DNA from: Aristolochia californica
Taxonomy: Eukaryota > Streptophyta > Magnoliopsida > Piperales > Aristolochiaceae
Assembly: GCA_029961685.1 (NCBI GenBank)
Contig: JARWKL010000010.1
Span: 30,282,111-30,346,110, forward strand
Reading direction: 5' to 3'
Length of the DNA stretch: 64,000 nt
Shown here: one piece after another, positions 11,309 to 21,181 of the stretch
Layout of the letters: each line of letters opens with the position of its first letter
Position numbering within the stretch: the first letter of the stretch is position 1
Position numbers and translations under genes: made by a program
Notes under the pieces: generated by a model
What the model was told of the DNA's origin: nothing
Database searches by the model: none
The model's input: only the letters and a program-made list of their open reading frames with translations

Positions 11309-13017
11309 TTGATGGTTGTTGCTTCAGTTTTGGATCCAAGGGTCAAATTAAGGTTGATTGAAATGTGTTTTCCAGAGATATATTCTGAGAAGGAATCTAC
11401 GATGAATATAAACTTAGTTCGATGCACCGTATATGAGATCTATGATGAATATGTATCCTTATATAATGTGGATATTAAAAATGAAGAGATTGCTTCAAGT
11501 ACTAGATCTATGGGTGTTTCCACAAGCCGTAGGTCATATTCTTCATCAAGTTCAGGTTGGTCTAAGTTAATGAATTATGTGAAACAAGTGGAAGTAGTTA
11601 ATTCACCAAGGTCAAAATTGGAAAATTATCTTGAAGAAGGTGTGTATATTTGTGAGGAAACTTCACAATATGATTTTGATGTTTTAGAATGGCGGAAAGT
11701 GAATCATATGAAATTTCGGGTATTATCTAAGATGGCAGTAGACATCCTTATAATTCCCATATCCACGGTAGCTTCAGAGTCTACATTTAGTGCCGATGGT
11801 AGAGTAATAGACTCATATCGTTCTTCCTTGGCATTGATTTTTGGTAGTGATTGGGTTCGGGCTCTTCACAGTGTCAAGAAAAATCAAAAGGTGAATTTCT
11901 TTGATTAATTATTTATTATGATATTTTTGAGTATATTTTTTAGTAGTTTTTATTAAAATTTTGTTTTATGATTACAACCTGAGAAGAAGAGTGTAGAGAT
12001 AATGCTGCCAGTTACATGATTTTTTATGTTTTTCTCATCATGGTAATTTTAATATTTTTAACTACATTACGTAACTAGTAGTGGAAGAGTATTTTTTTTA
12101 TCTGAAAATAATTAATTTTATTTTTTTGTTTTTGTCATTGGTGGAGATTTCACTCATGCAGGGATGTATATTATTTTCTAGCATGAAGTGAAAAAACTAT
12201 AGTTTATAAATTTATAATGGATTTATAGTTTTTATTTGGGTAATTGTAAATTGATATTGATATTTCATTTAATTTTGTTGTGTTTGATTATTGTATGGAG
12301 TTTATTCATAATATTATCCAGTGTTTGGAGTATTTAGACTATTCTATGGAGTCTATGGAGTGTATAGACAATTTCATGGTGTTTATGGAGTGTATAGACA
12401 ATTTTATGGAGTATTTATGGAGTATATAGACAATTTTATGGAGTATTTATGGAGTATATAGACAATTTTATACAGGTATTATGTATATAGATTATTCCCA
12501 ATTTTATACAGGTATTATATATATAGATTATGCCTAATTTTAAGTAGAGGTTATGCCCAATTTTATACAGGTATTATATATATAAGTTATGCCCAATTTT
12601 ATGTAGAGGTCATGCCCAATTCTATGTAAAATGTATGCATAATTTTATATAATATTTATTTGATATGTATTTTTTGAAAGTTTTAAATGTATGCTGAAGA
12701 TCGAACTCGGTTAAAATTATTGGGCTCGAGCTCGAGTTCAAAATATTTAAATCAAGTTTAGCTCAAACATAGGCAGGTTCGGCTCGACTCGGCTCGTTGC
12801 CACCCCTACTTCCAAGGAAGGCCCACACGTCCAACTGTGTGGAAGATGAGCTCAAATCCATAGACTAATGAGAAGACCCACATGCCCACAAAGTGGTGGC
12901 ATGATGGTAAATAAAAAATTATCTCATAAAGATGGTACTGATGTAATAAGTTTATGGTTTATGTCTCTTATTCACTCTTAATAGGGTGAAGGTATTCTTA
13001 TAATATTAGTACATTTG

Positions 13018-13040
<23 letters not shown>
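11307..13040 (+). repeat. Right copy of the 1,734-bp tandem duplication
   Basis: Matches 9573-11306 with about five substitutions that I could count: 9735/11469, 10111/11845, 10273/12007, 10405/12139 and 10873/12607. It includes a second hAT 3' terminus (GCCACCCCTA ending at 12808) and a second CTTCCAAG flank, but no 5' terminus, so it is not a second transposon insertion. Confidence 0.93.
11309..11908 (+). pseudogene. Duplicated hAT transposase C-terminal fragment
   Basis: An open frame of 199 codons, nearly identical to the C-terminal part of 9368-10174, including the hAT dimerisation motifs YLEEGVY and ASESTFSADGR. It arose from the 1,734-bp duplication and lacks the BED finger and most of the catalytic core. 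It has no promoter of its own beyond the TA tract just upstream. It could encode a truncated dimerisation domain if transcribed, but I see no evidence that it is. Confidence 0.85.
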
Positions 13041-13048
<8 letters not shown>

Positions 13049-13219
13049 AACTTAAGGGAGAGGGTTTGGATAAGTACATTACCCTAATCTTCCTCATCTT
13101 TTCTCCAAATTCGTCACTCTTCCTCTTCTCCTCCTAAAACCTTCTCTCTCTTCTTCTTCTTCTCACCCCTTAATCATCTTCTATTGTGATTATACATCAT
13201 GGAATCCTAAGTTTCAACA
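13041..13219 (+). repeat. Right end of the split copia LTR
   Basis: Continues from the second TA tract through a CT-rich stretch to TTTCAACA at 13219. The next bases, ATAGGTATATAAGAGACAATC, resemble a mutated primer-binding site (TGGTATCAGAGC plus CAATC). If so, this LTR has a polypurine tract on its left and a primer-binding site on its right. Confidence 0.65.
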
Positions 13220-13501
13220 ATAGGTATATAAGAGACAATCACCTTCCAAGGCCACAACTCCAAGGCTCTCTCTCCCACCCACGTCAATGCCTTCCTCATT
13301 TTTTGCTCCTCAGGTAATCTCCTCCTGTCCCTTCAAAAAAGGGTTTATACTTGTACTCAACAACGTACTAGGTATTCAACCTCCAAATTTGTGTCTTTTG
13401 CACAATTGTTAGAGTCCTTTAAATCCTTTTCATTATCTTTATCTTCTTGATTTATTCCTTCTTTGTGTAGGAAGCATGGTTATCACCTACTTGGAAATAG
13501 G
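13220..13501 (+). mobile_element. Leader fragment of the second copia element
   Basis: Follows the LTR end and the primer-binding-site-like sequence. It is CT-rich, with no recognisable gag domain before the hAT derivative begins at 13502. Assignment rests on position only. Confidence 0.4.
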
Positions 13502-15253
13502 TAGGGGTGGCTTCGAACTGAGTCGGCTCGATTTTTTATCTCTCAAGTTCGAGATTCGAAATCGGCTCGTTTGAGTTAACGAGCTGAGCTCGACCGAATC
13601 AAGGTTCGGCTCGAAAGCTCGCGATCCGGCTCGTTGATGGGAGAGTCGCGGGATCTGGAGCAAGAGCGGGGGGGGGGGGCACGTCGACTCCCTCCCGTCC
13701 ACCGTTCTGGCCACCTCTGTCGCCGTCAACAACTCCTGGCCGGCCGCTACATCCCCTTCCCTTTGATTTCTTTGCCTCCTCTGTTTCCGTCGCCGACAAC
13801 AAGTCCTCACCGGCGCCACACCTTTGTTCTGCGTCGTCTCGGTGGAAAACGAGAGTATAGAGAGATACCTAAGTTGGGAGAAAATAATTTCTCCCACCCT
13901 TGCGTGAAGTCGATTTCGCACGTGTGAGATCATAAACCAATGAAACCCTACATTAGATGATTTTGCACGTGTGAAAGTCACACATGCGAGATCATAACCA
14001 AGTAAAAAAAAAAAAAATCTTTGTTCCTTCCTCATGGCTCTTGAAGAAATTGAAAAGAAATTTTAGTAGAAATACGTTTCTAGAGACTATTAGTGGTTTT
14101 TTCAACAAATACTGAAAAGACATTTTTAGTAAAAATATAGGGACCATTAGTGCCTCATGTTTTTTTGAAACATTGTTCTATTTAAATTCTTTTATTAAAA
14201 AATCATATAATTTTCTAAGTAAGATTTTCTTGCCAAGATGGGCTAGAAAACCGTATAGAAAAATTTTGAATAAGTATTTGACAGTTGATGGTATAATACT
14301 TTAAGCATGAGGCAATTTTCATAGCAATATTGTGTTTAATATTTTATTTGATTAAAAATTTATCGATAAGTATAGTAATATATTAGATTGATTATTAATT
14401 TTTATTTATTTCCCTAGAAGTGGCCTTAAGAGGTCCATTTAACTTTCCTAAGAAAATTTTAAAAATATTTCTTGTAATTTTCTAGTAAGTCTATAATAGT
14501 AATAGGATTTTATTTAAAGGTTTTTTTGGAAATGTGTATCCTAGGAAAAATATTTCTAGTTTTTCCTAGAATATAAATTTTCAATCAGGGCACTAAGGAG
14601 GCCATAGTAAATTTATGGCCAGATTCAAAAATTACAAAATAAGCTAGACAACATTTGGGGTAAAAAAAATTAATATTGGTGGGTTCTAATCTATTATCGA
14701 GATTCAATCCCAAACTTCCCCTATAATTCTTTTTTTAAAAATGTATACATAATTTTATAGATAATTTATTTGACATATATTTTATGTAGAGTATTAAATG
14801 TAGGTTAACCTCGAACTCAAACTCAGTTAAAATTATTAGGCTCGAGGCTAGGTCGGCTCGAGATCGAGTTTGAAATCTTTAAATCAAGCTCGGCTCGAAA
14901 ATAGGAAGGTTCAGACTCAGCTGGATTCGATGCTATCCTTATGCTTAATTTTAAGTAGAGGCCATGCCCAATTTTATATAAAATGTATGTATAATTTTAT
15001 ATACAATGTATTTGACGTGCATTTTTTGAAAAGTTTTAGATGTATGTTGGAGCTCGAACTCGAGACATGTAATTTTTTAAAAGTTTTAAATGAATGTTGA
15101 AGCTCGAACTCTATTAAAACTATTGGGCTCGAGCTCGATAGCAATTTTAGGCTCGAGGCTAGGCTCGGCTCGAGGTTGAGTTCGAAATATTTAAATCAGG
15201 CTTGGCTCGAACATAGGCAAGTTCGGGCTCGGCTCGGGTCAATGCCACCCCTA
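13502..15253 (+). mobile_element. hAT transposon copy 2, non-autonomous (1,752 bp)
   Basis: Starts TAGGGGTGGCTTCGAAC and ends AATGCCACCCCTA, with the same CGAGCC/GGCTCG-rich ends as copy 1. The flanks GAAATAGG (13494-13501) and GAAACAGA (15254-15261) match at 6 of 8 positions, consistent with an aged target-site duplication. No transposase domain is present. The 5' part (13620-13860) is GC-rich like the leader of copy 1. A second, decayed 3'-terminal block appears near 14820-14940, so the 3' end seems to have been duplicated internally. A run of about ten G is at 13670-13679. Confidence 0.85.
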
Positions 15254-16692
15254 GAAACAGACCATGGATTTGAGACCGAAACCTGAACTAATAGAGGAAC
15301 TTAAACTTTGTGCAAGCCACCATTGCATGCAACCATAGTAGGTCAGTGTCGGGTGTACATGGTTAAATATAAAATAGATGTCTCTATTTAGAGGTATAAA
15401 GTCAGACGTGACAACAGGAATACACACAAACTTACAGGGTAGACATCTTTAAAATTTTCTCTCCAGTTGCTTTGTCAACTTTTGTTCGTATTTTGATATC
15501 TATAGCCATTAACCAAGGCTAGCAAAAGAGGTCTAAGTAACCTCTAAGTTATGTTACTCAAGGGAAGACCAAAAAAGTATGTAGGTTGCATAAAATTATC
15601 TACAATCATCAAAGTCTCAAAGTTTGGTTTGATAAGTTTTGCAAGAATGTGATGTCCTTGTGCTTTAAGTGGAGTCATTGTGATCACTTTTTATTTGTGT
15701 TGGAATGGTCCTCTGGAATTGTGGTTTTGATTGTATATGTTGACGACATAGTTCTATTTGGTAGTAACAAAAATGACACTAAAGAAGTGAAAAGGCATTT
15801 GGTGCAACTTTTTTTCAAACCAAGGATTTAGGAACATTATGTTCTCAAGATTGAAGCAGTTAAAAGTAAAACAAGGATTATTCTAACCCAAAAAATACAT
15901 TTGACTAATATGCTACATGAGTATAGGTTGTTAAAAGTTAAACTTGTGGAAACTCCAATAAAGGTTAACCATATTCTTCATGAAGAGGACAATGACGAGC
16001 TCGTAGATAAGACCATACATTAGAGGTTAGTAAGTAAGTTTATTTATACTATAGCGACCGGGCTTGATGTAACCTTTGGGATGAACATGGTTAGCTAACT
16101 TATGGAACGCACAAGAAAAACTCATTTAGAAGTTGTCTTATGAATATTGAGATACTTGAAAGGGGCAGTGAGAAAAGGACCGCTGTATGATCCACATAGT
16201 CATCCACAAATTAAAAAATATTCAGACACGGATTACATTGGGTCCAAGTAAAGTAGAAGATCGACTTCTAGAATCATGTGTAAGTTAGAGGCAATTGAAT
16301 GAGTTAAAAGAGCAAGAAGCAAAATATAATTGCTCTTTCAAGTGCAAAGGCTGAGTATAGAGTCATGACTCATACAATTAGTGGAGTTTTGGGAGAAATT
16401 TGTGCTAAAAGAATTGAGCTTTCCTACTAAAGAAGCTATAATTATATCAAGTTTTCATCTTCATTACAAGCAATCTGATATTTCATAAAAAAAAAAAAAA
16501 AACTAAACATATAGAGATAGATAATCACTCTATCTGATATGCTATTATGGGTGAAGTCGTGATCACTTCTTATGAGAAGACTACAAATCAATCAATGATG
16601 TTTTTACCAAAACTTTGAGAAAATGATATCATGAGAACTTTTATAATAACCAAGGGCTTCTACATATATTCACTTCAGCTTAAGGGAGAGTA
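15254..16692 (+). mobile_element. 3' half of the decayed copia element (RT and RNase H)
   Basis: Starts within an RT N-terminal block (reading like KLCASHHCMQP, then a QCRVYMVKYK-like frame). The catalytic YVDDIVLFGS stretch is at 15733-15762. RNase H remnants run from 16140 to 16660 and a polypurine tract (AGCTTAAGGGAGAG) ends at 16692. The longest open part is only 81 codons (15586-15831). Together with 4318-6235 it forms one interrupted element. Confidence 0.75.
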
Positions 16693-16855
16693 TCAAAATT
16701 ATTAGTGTCAAAGATATTTTGCGTATTTTAAAAAAATTTCCTTCAAGTATTAGAAGAGTCTTCATCTATATGTGATGTGCTATGGGTTTAATTTTCAGAT
16801 TTATATAATACATATATATATTAGGAGATATAAGTAATTGAGTCTAGAAGGGCCA
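16693..16855 (+). repeat. 3' LTR-like sequence of the older copia element
   Basis: Follows the polypurine tract and shares the order of short blocks, including TTAGGAGATATAAGTAAT, with 4318-4490. Confidence 0.55.
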
Positions 16856-16900
16856 TAGATCTAACCCCCTTTTCACGAGCAAAAGTTATTTTACATTTTA
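16807..16900. repeat. 94-bp direct repeat, copy 1
   Basis: Essentially identical to 16952-17045 at an offset of 145 bp. It contains the LTR end, then AGAAGGGCCATAGATC and the CACGAGCAAAAGTT tail. Confidence 0.9.
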
Positions 16901-16951
16901 AACACAAGAAGTTCTAGCTAATTCTTGCAGTTCAACAAAATGGGGGGGGTG

Positions 16952-17045
16952 AATACATATATATATTAGGAGATATAAGTAATTGAGTCTAGAAGGGCCA
17001 TAGATCTAACCCCCTTTTCACGAGCAAAAGTTATTTTACATTTTA
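16952..17045. repeat. 94-bp direct repeat, copy 2
   Basis: Second copy of 16807-16900. It abuts the left end of the Harbinger-like element and is preceded by a run of eight G at 16942-16949. Confidence 0.9.
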
Positions 17046-17476
17046 TACTAACGATGAAGTGGAATAAATTCCCCCCCGCAGTACTTAGTTCATTAAATAA
17101 CATCGTTAGTATAAAATGAATTGAATTGAAGTTAAATTACATCACTTCATTCTCTTAGGCAAAAATCGGGGAATTTGGTTTCCCACCTATTTTGCGAATC
17201 GACCAATTGAATCGCGTGTTGCTCTTCCCTCCCCCGCGATACTTCGGCCAAATTTTTTTTTCTCTTCTCCCTCCCTCCCGTCAGCTTTCATCTCGTCCCT
17301 CTCCTCTCCCTCTCGACCTCCGTTGCAGAGTACGGGAGGCCGACTTCTCTTCTCTCTCGGCCTTCCTCTCTTCTCACTCTCGGCGTACCATCGAAGCGCC
17401 GCCTCCATCGCCGTGGCCCGCCGCCGCCGTGGCCGTTGCCCTGCCGCTGAGGAAGATGCCGTCACCGTGAGGAAGA

Positions 17477-17520
17477 GGATAGTTTAATTTTTCCTAAGTT
17501 AAGGAAAAATTAAACCATCA
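17477..17520. repeat. Perfect hairpin inside Harbinger-like copy 1
   Basis: TTTAATTTTTCCT and its reverse complement AGGAAAAATTAAA face each other with a short loop. The same hairpin occurs at 40057-40096 in copy 2, so it belongs to the element. Confidence 0.8.
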
Positions 17521-18194
17521 TAATAAGAATAATAATCTATACTTTTTATTTATAAATAATTGTTTTTATTTATTTTATAATTACTATATTAAATTAGTTA
17601 TTTAATAGTAATAATTAAATATTTTTTAAATAAATATTTGATAAATTGTTTTGGTTTATCCCATTGCTATAATTAATTAAACCAATGGTTTTAAATTTTG
17701 TGACAATATATTATTAATTATTAATACATAAAAATATATATTTGTTATTGATAAATATATTTATTATATTTATTTTTTATTACTATATTAAATTAGTGAG
17801 TTTTAATGTTAAAATATTTCTTATGTTATTACAAAATAATTTATTTATTTATTATATGTGCTTATGTTATTTTTTACTTTTTTATTAATTTTTAATAATA
17901 TATTATAGTCACACATAATTATTATATTAATTTATAATAAACTATAATCATTAAGTAATATATTATAATTTTTTTTAATTAGGATATTAGCATATTTTAA
18001 AACTACTCGTTAAATCACTTATAAGTGTAGTAACCATGTTTATTTTAGTAAATTATCTGTTTAGGCATATATTCTATTTAAGTATATTATAAAAGGTTAC
18101 TCATTCTTTTGTTTATATCATATTTTTCATTCGGGGGCACTAACACTGGAATCTGTTTTCTAGTGCACTTGAACTCGTCTACACTAATACCCAA

Positions 18195-18377
18195 GGATGA
18201 GTTGAAGTTGAATCAATTCATTTAAGTTCAATTCCATTCTTCACTTCAATTCTAAGGATGAGTTGAAGTTGAATCAATTCATTTAAGTTCAATTCCATTC
18301 TTCACTTCAATTCTAAGGATGAGTTGAAGTTGAATCAATTCATTTAAGTTCAATTCCATTCTTCACTTCAATTCAAG
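18195..18377. repeat. 61-bp tandem repeat, three copies
   Basis: The unit starts GGATGAGTTGAAGTTGAATC, with starts at 18195, 18256 and 18317. Copy 2 of the element has a single unit near 40770, so the array expanded after the copies diverged. Confidence 0.92.
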
Positions 18378-18398
18378 TTTATTGTGGACTAACCCCCC

Positions 18399-18866
18399 AT
18401 CCAACATATGAATCATACAAGTTCTCCAATAGTAGTGGCTAAACCTAGTTTAAGAACCAATCTCTATCAAAAAAATATAGGAAAACCAGAAATTACATGG
18501 GTCAGATATAATCACCCTAGCCGACCGGAATAGATGACTGCCAGAATAGACGAAGTCATTTTTGTGCCAGATTTTTATTATGGTTTTTGTCAAAGAATTA
18601 CTGACTACATAACAAATCACATAAATACCCCTTCCATATGTATAAGAACTCCCAATTATGGCCTAAGTATATGCAAATTACAGTCTTAACATTCCCCTCA
18701 AATTGAGCAAAGATGGATCTATGAGAAGTTCACCACAAAAAAAAATGATGGTAGCATGGTGAGAGTTTACAAGTTTAAATGATGAGATTTATTAAAGAAA
18801 GAGGGGGAAACAATTAACTAAGGAGTATTCCCTTAACAACTAGAGATTGAAGAGAAACTCTTTGAC
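18399..18866. other. Spacer, no gene seen
   Basis: Ordinary AT-rich sequence between the Harbinger-like element and the LINE remnant. I see no conserved domain or repeat. Confidence 0.5.
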
Positions 18867-19514
18867 CTAGGAACATGAATCCAAAAACAGGAAACGAGGG
18901 AGCAAATATATGTCAAGAAAAGTTGGCCAATGAGGCTCTATGTAGGATAAAGAACACCAATTTATCACTGCCTTTGAATTACCTTCAATTATAATAGGCC
19001 CAAATAAATGATCACGAAAAGCGATGAACCAAGGTAGGAGCACCATAAGCTCTGTAGATGTCTGAGCTGGAGGTCCCCAAAGGCCCAGAGTATGAGATGA
19101 GGGAGGTGCCTGCGGAATCACGGATAACTCCTCCAAACCCTGCCAACCCGGGATTACCAAGAACATTTCCATCACAATTTAGCTTTAGGACATCAAGAGG
19201 AGAGGCCGCCAGTCTTGCAAGGTGAGCCCACGAGAGCTGGCCGACACGTGAGCAAGAGATTACCAATTGCAGCGAAAGGAGATTCCACCAAGATGCTGGA
19301 ATTCCTTTATAGCGTGAAGCCAAGTGGTGATCTGACCCATGATCAACACTAGAGAATTTGAAATTAAATCTATGGCTGTTTCTCTCTCCAATAATCCCCC
19401 AAGGGATACGAGTGAAGCGAGCCGATACGAGAAGCATGCCCAACTGAGGAAAGGGGAAGCCAAGGAGAAAATCGTAGGTGGCAGAGGGACTTCTAGAAAT
19501 ATAGAACTGATCAA
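18867..19514 (-). pseudogene. LINE C-terminal remnant with RNase H-like domain
   Basis: The minus strand at 19012-19443 reads WGIIGERNSHRF, like the end of an RT zinc-binding region. It then gives VLKLNCDGNVLGNPG with LAGFGGVIRDSAG, the first strand of a plant LINE RNase H domain (Asp in NCDGN). After a frameshift the next block, PIIIEGNSKAVINW, matches the later RNase H motif (18867-19175 frame). Both parts are short and out of frame with each other, so this is a 5'-truncated, inactive fragment. It lies just 3' of the RBR pseudogene on the same strand. Confidence 0.75.
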
Positions 19515-21181
19515 GGAGCCAAAATTTACTTAAACAAAAAATTGTTCAACCTTTGACCTCATGATGTTAGTACCAATCATCCTCACTGCCATAATAATCA
19601 TCCCCTTCATCCTCAACAACATAAGAGTCCTCCGAATCCTCATCATCTTGTACAATATAGTGCTCATTGCACAGAGAGCATGAGCATGTTGGCTTCTTGT
19701 TTCTCCATTCTGATCCACATGTAGAGTAAAACTCGTACCCACGTCTGTACAGAAAACGGCGTATAGTCAGGCACTAAATAATGGAATCAAACAGAAGAAT
19801 GGCCAACTCTCTCTTTCTCTCTCTCCTTTGTACAGGCATCTAAAATACAGGCCAGTAAACATGCCAATGACCATAACAGCCCATTTATGTTACTGAAAAT
19901 GGCTTTGTGCTTGCGATAGTAGGAACAGGGAGAATGAAATTTTGAATCGAGGCATCTAAGGATCAAATGGCAGAAAGCACTCCAACTAAATCAGATGAAC
20001 ATATCTTGTGTTTAATAACTCAAAACTAGATAAATCCTAGAAAAATATGTCCCATAAATTCATTTTCTGGCAAATTTTAGCATAGATTATCTATGAAAAG
20101 TTTTTTTTTTTTTTTCCAAATGTCATTCAATACATCTACTAGTCAATATGAAATGTCCATTAAACCAAGTAACACGAGAGGAGATACAAATTAGGGAAGT
20201 TATTGTACCTGCAGGTAAACTAGGGGTGGCATCGAGCCAAGCCGAGCCGAGCCGAGCCCGAACCTACCAATGTTCGAGTCGAGGTTGATTTAAATATTTC
20301 GAGCCGAGCTTCGAGCCGAGCCGAGTCTCGAGCCTAAAATTGTTATCGACCTCGAGCCCAAAAATTATAACAGAGCTCGAGCCGAGCTTCGAGCCGAACT
20401 CGAGCCTCAACATACATTTAAAAATTTTTAAAAAATATATATAAAATTATACATACATTTTACATAAAATTGGGCATAACCTCTACATAAAATTAAGCAT
20501 AACCTATATATATAATACATATATAAGATTAAGCATAATTTTTTCTTAAAATTGAGCATAATCTATGTACATAATACCAGTATAAAATTTGGCATGACCT
20601 CTACTTAAAATTGAGCATAATCAATATACATACAACCTGCATAATACCTGCATAAACACTCCATAAACACTCCATCAAATTATCTATACATTCCATAAAC
20701 ACTTCATAAACACTCCATCAAATTATCTATACATTCCATAAACACTCCATAAACTAGTCTAAACACTTCATACATTGCATAACATTATAAATAAGCTCCA
20801 TACAATAATCAAACACAACAAAATTAAATGAAATATTACTATCAATTTACAATCACCCAAATAAAAACTATAAATCCATTATAAAATTACAAACTATAAT
20901 TGTTTCTCTTAATGCTAGAAAATAATATGCGTCCCTGCATGAGCAAAATCTCCACCTATGACAAAAAAAAAAAATTAGTTATTGTCTGATAAAAAAAATA
21001 CTATTCCACTACTAGTTACTTAATGTCGTTAAAAATATTAAAATTACCATGATGAGAGGAACATGAAAAATCATGTAGCTGGTAGCATTATCTCTACACT
21101 CTTCTTCTCAGCCTGTAATCATAAAATAAATTTTTAATAAATAAAACTAACAAATAAACTAAATTTTTTTATAATAAATAA

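Larger units (their letters stand above)
17040..18398. mobile_element. Harbinger/Tourist-like non-autonomous element, copy 1
   Basis: Homologous over its length to 39612-40875: an end block around GAAGTGGAAT.AATTCCCCCC, a GC-rich CCCTCTC stretch (17220-17470), a perfect hairpin around 17477-17520, an AT-rich middle, a GGGGGCACTAACACTGGAAT stretch near 18134, and the right end GTGGACTAACCCCCC. The left terminal inverted repeat is disrupted; a 17-bp inverted repeat (17040-17056 with 17101-17117) lies there instead. The GC-rich open frames on both strands (17187-17470) are not convincing proteins. Confidence 0.7.

Noticed and set aside
9573..13040. Two separate hAT insertions side by side
   Set aside because: The second block has a 3' terminus but no 5' terminus and repeats the LTR flank, so it is a tandem duplication, not a second insertion.
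6249..13219. A solo LTR carrying a hAT insertion
   Set aside because: No target-site duplication flanks 6249 and 13219, and a polypurine tract and primer-binding-like site lie next to the ends.
13487..14035. 182-codon minus-strand frame across the left end of hAT copy 2
   Set aside because: It crosses the transposon boundary and is made of subterminal CGAGCC repeats and GC-rich leader.
17187..17470. 92-codon frames on both strands in a GC-rich block
   Set aside because: The same block in the sister element (39678-40110) is not conserved as protein, and equal frames on both strands indicate composition, not coding.
18867..19443. RNase H-like domain as part of the RBR ligase gene
   Set aside because: RSL1-like RBR proteins do have such a domain, but at the N-terminus. 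This one lies 3' of the last exon and is preceded by an RT zinc-binding-like stretch, so it is a LINE remnant; the RBR gene's own RNase H-like tail is at 26330-26560.
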